Source of the DNA: Argonema galeatum A003/A1
GTDB taxonomy: Bacteria > Cyanobacteriota > Cyanobacteriia > Cyanobacteriales > Aerosakkonemataceae
DNA length: 64,000 nucleotides
Assembly: GCF_023333595.1 (NCBI RefSeq)
Contig: NZ_JAIQZM010000020.1
Coordinates: 51,160 to 115,159, forward strand
Direction of reading: 5' to 3'
Shown: positions 7,867 to 15,117 of the stretch, piece after piece
Numbering within the stretch: the stretch's first letter is position 1
How the letters are laid out: the number at the start of each line of letters is the position of its first letter
Made by a program: the position numbers and the translations under genes
The notes under the pieces: model-generated
Databases searched by the model: none
The model's input: the letters and a program-made list of their open reading frames with translations, nothing else
What the model was told of the DNA's origin: nothing

Positions 7867-7890
7867 AACGTCCGAGGCGTCCCGGACGTT
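7867..7890 (-). terminator. Rho-independent terminator of the CAAD gene
   Basis: On the minus strand the stem AACGTCCG/CGGACGTT with an 8-nt loop is followed by TTTGTTTG. It lies about 60 nt downstream of the CAAD stop codon. Confidence 0.7.
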
Positions 7891-7948
7891 CCTGTAAGGT
7901 TAAACATCACCAGCTTCGATAAACGCTGATAGTCCTGCCTTATTACCG

Positions 7949-8392
7949 TTAGATCTTCTGGGAGTTACCTCCGAACACTTGGTTTTTCAGCACTTTGACT
8001 TCTTCACCCAATTCCTGGCGATTCGACGCCTTAAGTAAATAGCGCCAAACAAACCAACCTGAGTATCCGATACCTACAAGTTCAAAGAAGGGCGATAGCA
8101 GCGGCACATCGTCAAGGGCATCCAGCACCGCCAGCGTTACCTTGACAGTAACAAAGCCACCCGCGATCAATCCAATGGTGATCAGAGGTTTTTGGTATTC
8201 GCCAAAAAAATCGCCCAGGTAATCTGGCAGCTTAGACAGATATGAAAGAAACTGATCCCAGTACTCCTGCCACTGAGCCGAAGCCTCGTCTGCAGGGGGG
8301 AGTTTCGCCAAAAATGCGGAATCGGTTTCTTGGACGGTGACCTCTATTTTAGGAGTGTCTGTCTGTGGGAATCGGGGTTCCATAGTTTCCAT
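7949..8392 (-). CDS. CAAD-domain thylakoid membrane protein (CurT-like)
   Basis: The 147-residue protein has a disordered acidic N-terminus, an amphipathic segment WDQFLSYLSKLPDYLGDFF, two hydrophobic helices (ITIGLIAGGFVTVKVTLAVL and LLSPFFELVGIGYSGWFVW) and a closing RYLLKASNRQELGEEVKVLK helix. This is the CAAD domain, found alone in CurT/CURT1 proteins that bend thylakoid membranes and appended to some cyanobacterial aminoacyl-tRNA synthetases. The stand-alone domain and length near 149 residues favour the CurT type. It is monocistronic, with its own terminator. Confidence 0.88.
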   Translation of the reverse strand: METMEPRFPQTDTPKIEVTVQETDSAFLAKLPPADEASAQWQEYWDQFLSYLSKLPDYLGDFFGEYQKPLITIGLIAGGFVTVKVTLAVLDALDDVPLLSPFFELVGIGYSGWFVWRYLLKASNRQELGEEVKVLKNQVFGGNSQKI

Positions 8393-8680
8393 GTTGTTAT
8401 CTCGATAAGTGCAACCTTGGTTATGTTAGCTAGGAGGCGACCCTGCTTGCAGCAGAACTTTAAGTAGCTTTGCAAAACAATTTTTGTTATTTGGGGTACT
8501 TTTTGACCCTAAACAACAGCTGTGTCCGTTGCTATGGCAATGGCCTTACAATCCTAGTTAACGTCACAATAGCCTGTTGCAGCGTCCTTCTTAAGGATTA
8601 GTCCACGATCGCATTGTCGATCGCATTCTTCTCAAAGAGGTAAACTGGCGATCGAAAAAAAGCGAAGGGGAAGTGCGTGT

Positions 8681-9181
8681 GTGGTTGTACAGTCTGGGCA
8701 TTCCGCCATAGCTCTCGGCAGCAATCTCGGCGATTCCCGTGCCATTCTGGAGTCTGCCCTCAAAATACTAGCCCAAACTACCGGAATTAGCCTGCAAGCC
8801 CAGTCCGGCTGGTATCAAACTAAAGCTGTCGGGCCACCTCAACCAGATTACTTGAATGGCTGTGCCCTACTGCAAACCCAGATGAGTCCGCCGCAATTGT
8901 TAGAGACGCTACTGGGGATTGAAGCCAAGTTTGGTCGCCTCCGCCGCGAACGCTGGGGGCCAAGAACATTAGATCTTGACTTATTGTTATTTGATGACAT
9001 AATCCTCGACACTCCTACTCTCCAGCTACCCCACCCCTGCATGAGGGAACGAGCCTTTGTACTGGTGCCTTTGGCGGAAATTGCCCCAGCTTGGATCGAG
9101 CCAGTTTCGGGAATGGCGATCGCAGAACTCCTTCGCGCTGTAAACTGTTCTGGTGTCCGCCGATTAATGCCTGCGGATTGA
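8681..9181 (+). CDS. folK: 2-amino-4-hydroxy-6-hydroxymethyldihydropteridine pyrophosphokinase
   Basis: HPPK transfers pyrophosphate from ATP to 6-hydroxymethyl-dihydropterin in folate synthesis. The 166-residue sequence has the N-terminal ALGSNLGD motif, the mid-domain RERWGPRTLDLDLLLFDD with the Mg-binding DLD aspartates, and LPHPCMRERAFVLVPLAEI. The start is GTG at 8681; no ATG fits. The Nudix gene follows 47 nt later in the same direction, so the two may be co-transcribed. Confidence 0.95.
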   Translation: MVVQSGHSAIALGSNLGDSRAILESALKILAQTTGISLQAQSGWYQTKAVGPPQPDYLNGCALLQTQMSPPQLLETLLGIEAKFGRLRRERWGPRTLDLDLLLFDDIILDTPTLQLPHPCMRERAFVLVPLAEIAPAWIEPVSGMAIAELLRAVNCSGVRRLMPAD

Positions 9182-9228
9182 ATGTGAATTCAATTCCATA
9201 ATCCAAAATCCCAAATCTAAAATCGACT

Positions 9229-9777
9229 ATGGCATCGGGTCAAGAACCACCAGAACTGCTCAAACAACGTCTGCTCTACCAGGGTCGCAAATTTAACTTT
9301 GAAGTCAGCCATCTACGCCTTCCCAACAAGGCTGAGGGCGACTGGGAGTGTATTCGTCACCCAGGTGGTGCCCTCGCCGTGCCAGTGACCGCAGAGGGCA
9401 AGCTGGTGCTATTGCGGCAGTATCGCTTCGCCGCAGAAGGGCGTCTGTTGGAGTTCCCAGCCGGAACTATTGAGCCAAATGAAGATCCAGCCCAGACTAT
9501 TAAGCGCGAAATTGAGGAAGAAACTGGCTATCGCGCCCACAAATGGCAAAAATTAGGACAATTCTTCCTTTGTCCCGGTTATTCCAATGAAATTATCTAT
9601 GCCTTTCTCGCTCAAGATTTAGAACTGCTGAAAACGCCTCCCGAACAAGATATTGACGAAGACATAGAAACAGTTTTGATGACTCCCCAGGAATTGGAAA
9701 AGGCGATTTTGGCTGGAGAACCAGTAGACGCCAAATCTATTTCTAGCTTTTTCTTAGCTCGTCCCTTTCTATCTTAG
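9229..9777 (+). CDS. Nudix hydrolase, ADP-ribose pyrophosphatase type
   Basis: 182 residues with the Nudix box GTIEPNEDPAQTIKREIEEE ending in TGY (about 79-102), preceded by LLEFPA as in the ADP-ribose pyrophosphatase group; the box Glu residues bind the metals. The likely substrate is ADP-ribose or a related nucleoside diphosphate sugar. A CCAAAATCCCAAATC heptamer run, not a Shine-Dalgarno, occupies the leader directly before ATG 9229. An AGTGGTC tandem array starts at the stop codon. Confidence 0.9.
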   Translation: MASGQEPPELLKQRLLYQGRKFNFEVSHLRLPNKAEGDWECIRHPGGALAVPVTAEGKLVLLRQYRFAAEGRLLEFPAGTIEPNEDPAQTIKREIEEETGYRAHKWQKLGQFFLCPGYSNEIIYAFLAQDLELLKTPPEQDIDEDIETVLMTPQELEKAILAGEPVDAKSISSFFLARPFLS

Positions 9778-9833
9778 TGGTCAGTGGTCAATGGTCAGTG
9801 GTCAGTGGTCAGTGGTCAGTGGTCAGTGGTCAT
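9776..9833 (+). repeat. AGTGGTC heptamer array
   Basis: About eight tandem units of AGTGGTC, beginning within the Nudix stop codon. A complementary cluster (CCACTGA/GACAATG units) lies at about 10217-10277 just before the photolyase gene. These are short tandemly repeated repetitive sequences of the kind typical of cyanobacteria. Confidence 0.85.
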
Positions 9834-9962
9834 TAGAAGGAGTAGAAAGAGGGAGTTATCAAGATAATCGACCCTTTGTGAAAATAGCGAGAGGTTCTTT
9901 AAACGAAACACAACATTAATTGAGACGAGCTTATTGCCGAAAACTATTAACTGCTGAACAAG

Positions 9963-10142
9963 TATAGCAACCGCTCTCGTCGATTAGGGCAGTAGGGGCG
10001 AAGCATTCGGACATATAATTTATTGGTTAAAACCTTATATTTACTACCCGAATGCTAATGCCTCCGGCACGCTTCGCGAACGCCCCTAGCCCCTAGCCCC
10101 CTCCCCAGATTTATGGCTTAACCGACGAAAGCGGTTGCTATA
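9963..10142. repeat. MITE-like element with about 20-bp inverted ends
   Basis: Ends TATAGCAACCGCTCTCGTCG (9963-9982) and the complement of TATAGCAACCGCTTTCGTCG (10123-10142) differ at one position. A nested pair AGCATTCGG/CCGAATGCT and GGGGC/GCCCC lies inside. The 180-bp length and lack of coding sequence fit a non-autonomous mobile repeat. A matching end GCGGTTGCTATA occurs near 31911. Together with the heptamers this fills the 9778-10286 gap. Confidence 0.7.
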
Positions 10143-10216
10143 ACTATACTCAAACAAATGATTAATGACTTAGCGCCTCAATTAAAAGCATACATCAAAT
10201 CAATCCACAACATCCC

Positions 10217-10277
10217 AAACAAGTAATCACAACTGACAATTGACAATAGACCACTGACCACTGACAATGACCAATGA
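10217..10277 (+). repeat. Heptamer-type repeats before the photolyase gene
   Basis: Imperfect tandem units such as AACTGACAATTGACAATAG and CCACTGACCACTGACAATGA, complementary to the AGTGGTC array at 9776. They reach to within 10 nt of the photolyase ATG. Confidence 0.7.
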
Positions 10278-10286
10278 CTAAATTAT

Positions 10287-11720
10287 ATGTCTGATTTAAT
10301 TCTCTTTTGGCATCGTCGCGATTTACGCATTTCGGATAATATAGGACTTGCCGCCGCACAGCAGCAAAGCCAAAAAGTAGTAGGCGTTTTCTGCCTCGAT
10401 CGCAACATCCTTCGTAGGGATGATGTTGCACCGGCAAGAGTTACTTATATGATTGGTTGTTTGCAGTCACTCCAGCAGCGTTATGCTGAAGCTGGTAGCC
10501 AGTTATCGATCCTGGATGACGAACCCAGCAAAGCAATACCAACTTTGGCAGCGGCTCTTAATGCTAAGGCAGTATTCTGGAATTGGGATGTAGAACCTTA
10601 CTCGAAAGAGCGCGATCGCACTGTCACCGAAGCCCTGAAGGCGAAAGGCATTCAAGTCCAAAACTTCTGGGATCAGTTATTGCACGCCCCACAAGAAATT
10701 CGCACCGGGTCCGATCGGCCCTACACCGTTTACACTCCCTTTTGGAAAAACTGGATTAGCAAACCTAAAAATGAGCCAGTAAAGATATTTCAAAATCAGA
10801 TAAATTTAACAGAAGTCGAACAAGAAGCAGCGCGAAATGCGGGTGCAATTCAATTGCCTACAGCCAAAGATTTAGGATTTATTTGGGAGAATGAATTGCT
10901 GTTGTCACCAGGCGAAAAAGCAGCACAAGAAAGACTGGAAGAATTTTGCGATCGAGATATTTTTCAATATCAAGAACAGCGCAACTTTCCATCCGTTGAC
11001 GGAACATCCAGGCTAAGTGCAGCACTGAAATTTGGTGCGATCGGCATTCGTACAGTTTGGGATCGTGCTATGCAGGCAATGAAACAAAGCCCCAGTGAAG
11101 AAGCACAAGCAAATATCCGAACATGGCAACAAGAATTAGCGTGGCGAGAATTTTATCAACACGCAATGTATTGGTTTCCCGAATTAGCTTTATGTGCTTT
11201 TCGCGAAGTCTTTAAAACCTTTCCTTACGACAACAACCCTGAATATTTCCAAGCTTGGTGTGAAGGCAAAACCGGCTATCCAATTGTCGATGCAGCCATG
11301 CGCCAGATGAACGAAACTGGCTGGATGCACAACCGCTGTCGCATGATTGTTGCCAGTTTTCTTACCAAAGATTTGCTTATAGATCCCCGTCTGGGAGAAA
11401 AATATTTTATGCAGAACTTATATGATTGGGATCTTTCTGCTAATAATGGCGGTTGGCAATGGAGTGCTTCCAGCGGGATGGACCCCAAACCAGTGCGTAT
11501 ATTTAATCCGGCTTCTCAAGCGCAGAAATTCGATCCAAAAGCAGAATATATTAGAAAATGGGTGCCAGAATTGCGATCGGGCCATACAGAATCCTTGGTA
11601 ACAGGAAAAATTCCACCTTTAGAACGCGCCGACCTTGGCTATCCTCAACCTATAGTAGATCACAATAAACAGCAACAAGAATTCAAAAATCGATATAGCC
11701 AGCAGAAAGCCGCTCGGTGA
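10287..11720 (+). CDS. phr: Deoxyribodipyrimidine photolyase (class I, deazaflavin type)
   Basis: The 477-residue light-driven CPD repair enzyme has an antenna-binding Rossmann domain starting LILFWHRRDLRISDN and an FAD domain with WQQELAWREFYQH, GYPIVDAAMRQMNETGWMHN (about 330-350), RCRMIVASFL and DWDLSANNGGWQW. Similarity in layout to the Anacystis-type enzyme suggests 8-HDF (F0) as antenna; cofG, one F0 synthesis gene, is in this window at 60709-61713. The start ATG 10287 directly follows heptamer repeats. It is probably monocistronic. Confidence 0.94.
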   Translation: MSDLILFWHRRDLRISDNIGLAAAQQQSQKVVGVFCLDRNILRRDDVAPARVTYMIGCLQSLQQRYAEAGSQLSILDDEPSKAIPTLAAALNAKAVFWNWDVEPYSKERDRTVTEALKAKGIQVQNFWDQLLHAPQEIRTGSDRPYTVYTPFWKNWISKPKNEPVKIFQNQINLTEVEQEAARNAGAIQLPTAKDLGFIWENELLLSPGEKAAQERLEEFCDRDIFQYQEQRNFPSVDGTSRLSAALKFGAIGIRTVWDRAMQAMKQSPSEEAQANIRTWQQELAWREFYQHAMYWFPELALCAFREVFKTFPYDNNPEYFQAWCEGKTGYPIVDAAMRQMNETGWMHNRCRMIVASFLTKDLLIDPRLGEKYFMQNLYDWDLSANNGGWQWSASSGMDPKPVRIFNPASQAQKFDPKAEYIRKWVPELRSGHTESLVTGKIPPLERADLGYPQPIVDHNKQQQEFKNRYSQQKAAR

Positions 11721-11858
11721 ACGAAGAAACCGGGTTGATGTTTATGCAAGTGGGGGGAATTTTTAGGAGTGCGATCGCCAGTCCCTATGATGATACGATC
11801 GCAGAATGCTACTTGACTAACTTTTAATATTTTATGCGAACAGATTTGCTTACTCAAG

Positions 11859-12305
11859 CTACCGGGGATCTTCTGAGGGAGGATGCCAGCCTGCCTGAAC
11901 CCATAGCGCACGGGCTTCTTGGATAGAACGTTCTCCTCTATAACGTTCGTCGTTGAGGTCAAGACGCTCACAAGTGGCTCGACCGATGGGAGTTGTGCCG
12001 ACAATCTTTGTGCCATCTGCGTTCCAGATGAAGTGGTCAGACCACTGCTGTTGACGGGGATTAAATAAGGGCAGAATTGCTGAGGTTTCCACATCCCGAC
12101 CCACAATGAAGTTATAACGACGCTGGTTACAGCGGCTGCAAGCTAGAGCTAGGTTATCAGAATTGTCAGAGCCATTTAGAGAACGCGGCTGAATGTGATC
12201 GATGGTGAAACGAGAGGTGCTGATTTTTTCTGGAGAGTGGCAATATTCGCACAGGTAGCCTGCGCGTTTCCGCACGAGTTGCCTTGTCAATTCATTAATA
12301 GTCAT
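11859..12305 (-). CDS. HNH endonuclease
   Basis: 148 residues with the zinc-ribbon HNH fold: CEYCHSP (about 20), TIDHIQPRSLNGSDNSDNLA (catalytic DH) and CSRCNQRR, followed by a family-typical tail (FNPRQQQWSDHF, PIGRATCERLDLN). Its ATG overlaps the stop of the upstream small gene by 4 nt (ATGA), so the two are translationally coupled. Stand-alone HNH proteins of this type are frequent in cyanobacteria. Whether it is a defence, mobile or repair nuclease cannot be read here. Confidence 0.9.
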   Translation of the reverse strand: MTINELTRQLVRKRAGYLCEYCHSPEKISTSRFTIDHIQPRSLNGSDNSDNLALACSRCNQRRYNFIVGRDVETSAILPLFNPRQQQWSDHFIWNADGTKIVGTTPIGRATCERLDLNDERYRGERSIQEARALWVQAGWHPPSEDPR

Positions 12306-12538
12306 TGCTGGGCAACCAAGAGTGAATTGAGGTAGGTAAAGATGCGGTCTAGTTCCCTTATGGCATTGAGTTCTGCCTCTTCTTCTAGGGTCAGCGAACC
12401 TGTCTTGTTCTTTTCTAGCAGGTCTTCGAGGTGAAATTGTAACTCGTCGGTAAATTTGAAAAGTCGAAGGTTATCAACTTTCTCAACTTTAATGCCCGTT
12501 TCCAGCAAGGACTGTGGGCTAATCACTACTTCGATCAT
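12302..12538 (-). CDS. Small protein coupled to the HNH endonuclease
   Basis: From ATG 12538 the product is 78 residues (an upstream start at 12559 is possible), with FKFTDELQFHLEDLLEKN and SLTLEEEAELNAIRELDRIF. The second half is strongly helical and acidic. It has no recognised enzymatic motif. The 4-nt overlap with the HNH gene suggests a partner, inhibitor or specificity factor; this is inference. Confidence 0.7.
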   Translation of the reverse strand: MIEVVISPQSLLETGIKVEKVDNLRLFKFTDELQFHLEDLLEKNKTGSLTLEEEAELNAIRELDRIFTYLNSLLVAQQ

Positions 12539-12629
12539 GACTTTGCTACTCCAGTACAAAGCACTAGCTTAACCCTAGTCAATTCTGATCGGCCACCATT
12601 TTTTACTAATATTTTATTAGGAAGGAATT

Positions 12630-12676
12630 GGGGACTCTTAAGAGAAGAATTGGCATCGCTTCTCTTAAGACTCCCC
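12630..12676 (-). terminator. Long hairpin after the DUF6745-like gene
   Basis: 18-nt arms at 12630-12647 and 12659-12676 (GGGGAGTCTTAAGAGAAG and its complement, one mismatch) around an 11-nt loop, about 40 nt past the stop codon at 12717. It could terminate or stabilise that transcript. Confidence 0.5.
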
Positions 12677-12716
12677 AAAAAGAACTGTTTCTGCCCGTGG
12701 TAAGTATGGATTGCCG

Positions 12717-13580
12717 CTAAAGATCTAGTTCAATATTTCCTAGTTCTTTGCGAATTCGTAGCATACCAATACCTTGAATTAAGACCAGTTTCAATTCAGG
12801 ATCGGACTCTGATAAAATCCATTGAGGTTGCCACTGGGAGGATGGTATAATACCATATTTTTCAGGTATTGTCACGCCATGATGGGCGTACAAGCAAAAT
12901 CCGTCTGTAAACTGAATTGCTGGCTGTGCGTCTGCGTGAAGGAGTCGTTGATTATCAAAACTGAGTTTTGAGGGCCGATCGCACACAAAGCAAGTTTTTC
13001 TCCAGGGGAAAATCCAGCCACACTCCCTGACTAGGGACTCAAGCGCTTCCCATTTCGCGGGTGGGTATTCCCAGCCGAGGGCAGAAATATAAAAGTCAAA
13101 CAAACCACCATGACTTGCCCACATCTCCGGTTGAATGCAGTTATCATTTTGGCTTCCTAGTTGATTCCTCAGCTCGACCCACAGGGATTTCCCCACTTGG
13201 AATCCGAGTTGGCCCGCTAGCAGACCCCACAGTTGCCGCTTCAGATAGTCGATCGCTTCGCTTGAGAGTCGATCTTCCAGTTCGTTCCTCAGTTGGCTTC
13301 CCTGTTGAATCCCCAGTTCCTTTTCTATTTTGCCCCTCAAGAGACTTCCCAAGAAACTGGCCAGCAGGTTCTTTGGTTGTCTCAAAGCTGCGTGGGGACT
13401 ATCAAAAAAAACAATTTCCGGTTCTGCCAAACCGATCGCAGCGTAAACAGCTTTGACTGCTTGCGCTGCACGCTCCCGATCGATCCGCTCGGTCGAGAGT
13501 GCATACGCTCGCCACTTTTCGCGGATTGGCGGAATCTCAGATTTTTGGGAGAGAGTAAGTTGTTCGATCGATGTTTTCAA
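12717..13580 (-). CDS. DUF6745-like protein
   Basis: 287 residues. The N-terminal REKWRAYALSTERIDRERA and the block CFVCDRPSKLSFDNQRLLHA with the following GFCLYAHHG resemble DUF6745, a family with no established function. The middle carries degenerate repeats around QLRNEL, QLWGLLAGQLG and ELRNQLG, typical of its variable Gln/Leu-rich segment. It is soluble, with no signal peptide, and neighbours give no functional clue. The family match is from memory of motifs and should be treated as probable. Confidence 0.7.
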   Translation of the reverse strand: MKTSIEQLTLSQKSEIPPIREKWRAYALSTERIDRERAAQAVKAVYAAIGLAEPEIVFFDSPHAALRQPKNLLASFLGSLLRGKIEKELGIQQGSQLRNELEDRLSSEAIDYLKRQLWGLLAGQLGFQVGKSLWVELRNQLGSQNDNCIQPEMWASHGGLFDFYISALGWEYPPAKWEALESLVRECGWIFPWRKTCFVCDRPSKLSFDNQRLLHADAQPAIQFTDGFCLYAHHGVTIPEKYGIIPSSQWQPQWILSESDPELKLVLIQGIGMLRIRKELGNIELDL

Positions 13581-13803
13581 AATCCTGCCATCCCACTCTT
13601 TTTCTCTGGTATCTCTTTATTTCCAGTGTAAAGTGGTGGATATTGGCGCTGGGGGATTGCGATCGGCCTCAAATGGCACTAGCTGCTTATCTATAAGTTA
13701 ATTTATCAGCAATATTTTTCTATGATATATTTTCTTTCTGGTTACGGTTTGTCGGCATAGCAAGATGCGGACAGTCGTGGGATTTAACTGCCCCCGCTCC
13801 AAG

Positions 13804-14718
13804 TTAAATAACAACGATCGCACTAGCCAGTACCGAACAAACCCAATAGGTAAATAGCATATAAGTTTTACGATCCGCCAAGATTGAGCGATAAACAACA
13901 ATCCGCGCCGCAATACTCAAGCTGATTACTGCTAGGACAACATCGCACAGATATACATTCCAGCTATTCCCCGCTGGCATCATCAATATAATATGAGTCA
14001 CCAATGGCAACAGTCCAAAACCGAGACTCAGCACAACTCGACTTGCTGTTTCTCCAAATGCAATTGGGAATGTGTTTCGGCCTATAGCGCGATCGCCTTC
14101 AATATCCCGCAGATCCTGAACAGCAGCAAGCATTAGCCAGACAGATGCTAACACTGCAATCCACTGCCAAGCAACAGGAGTAATTGGCGTAACCAGTTGC
14201 CAAGCAGCCGCAAGTTGGGCAAATGCGCCTACTCCCATGAAGAGATTTTTAGTAAACCAGTGCTTAGATCCACTACTCATGTTGTGTAGTATAATACAGG
14301 CTTGCCATAGCAGCGCCCACTCCAAAACTCCAAACCACCATCCAAAGAGCGTAAATAGCACCATACTTACAACCCACCTTACCTTTGCTCCCTGAAGCGA
14401 GACCACTTCTTTCACCAGTGGACGATGGGGTTTATTGATCCGATCCTCTTCAACGCCAACAATTTGGTTCGACACGCAAAACGGCACAATGTATAGCAAA
14501 AAATAAACTATGCCGCGTCCCATTACCAGAACAAAGTCGAGTACATCAGTTGGATGAGTTTTCCACGCCGCCACCATAAATAACAGCCCTGGTATAATTG
14601 ACGCTGAAATATCGCCCCCGATGAATTGCCAACTCAAATGTGCTTCGCGCCGGAAACTGCGGTAGAAGCGGGTAATGAAAGCTCGCACTGTAGATAGCAC
14701 CTTTATTTTCACGGACAA
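13804..14718 (-). CDS. Divergent UbiA-fold membrane protein (prenyltransferase or terpene cyclase-like)
   Basis: 304 residues with about eight or nine hydrophobic helices. The first signature (residues 84-100) reads NQIVGVEEDRINKPHRP: the usual NDxxDxxxD has lost its first two aspartates (Q and G instead) but keeps the final ED and the NKPxRP tail. The second signature DLRDIEGDR (202-210) is intact. UbiA enzymes use both motifs to hold Mg-diphosphate, so the chemistry is probably altered. Similar first motifs occur, as far as I recall, in fungal UbiA-type terpene cyclase relatives such as Fma-TC. Divergent from a P450. The TTG start at 14718 follows a GAGG ribosome site. Confidence 0.75.
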   Translation of the reverse strand: MSVKIKVLSTVRAFITRFYRSFRREAHLSWQFIGGDISASIIPGLLFMVAAWKTHPTDVLDFVLVMGRGIVYFLLYIVPFCVSNQIVGVEEDRINKPHRPLVKEVVSLQGAKVRWVVSMVLFTLFGWWFGVLEWALLWQACIILHNMSSGSKHWFTKNLFMGVGAFAQLAAAWQLVTPITPVAWQWIAVLASVWLMLAAVQDLRDIEGDRAIGRNTFPIAFGETASRVVLSLGFGLLPLVTHIILMMPAGNSWNVYLCDVVLAVISLSIAARIVVYRSILADRKTYMLFTYWVCSVLASAIVVI

Positions 14719-14831
14719 CTTTTTTTCCTCAAACCACTAATACACAAAATTGGATATGGACTTGCGCCCTGCAATTACTCGGTCAATTTGTCTTCGTCTG
14801 TGATCGCTATCACTAAACGTAGTTAAGCATA

Positions 14832-14863
14832 TCAGTAAATCTGCCTTTGAGTAGATTTACTGA
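14832..14863. promoter_or_regulatory. Dyad between the UbiA-like and P450 genes
   Basis: Perfect 11-bp arms TCAGTAAATCT (14832-14842) and AGATTTACTGA (14853-14863) with a 10-nt spacer, placed centrally in the 399-nt divergent interval. It is a candidate shared operator; a leader hairpin is the alternative. No ORF was seen in the rest of the interval. Confidence 0.4.
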
Positions 14864-15117
14864 CAGATGTTTTTATTAAACTTGGTTAAGTTATATTAAT
14901 AATTAATAAGCTTTTGTTATTAAAGAGCTTAATAGACCGTTGGAGAGCGCCGAAACAACCATTTTTCGTTGAGAATGATTCTACTGGACTGGCAATCTAG
15001 GAAGATGTGACGAAAAAGACCAATTATCAATTTGCCTCCCATATCGAGTGCCAACCATCCGACTCAGGTGATAATATCCCTTCAATAGATTCATCTTCCT
15101 TTAGGAGGAAAAATTAC

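Larger units (their letters stand above)
7481..7948. other. Intergenic region: leader of the small peptide, heptamers, terminator
   Basis: Contains the ribosome site of the 36-residue frame, the dyad at 7601-7618, a CCCCACT heptamer cluster at about 7806-7852 and the CAAD-gene terminator at 7867-7890. No other open frame was recognised. Confidence 0.5.

Noticed and set aside
9776..9833. Tandem heptamers as a possible small CRISPR or origin iteron
   Set aside because: Uniform 7-bp units without spacers; the same class of heptamer occurs at many intergenic sites. No dnaA or origin features nearby.
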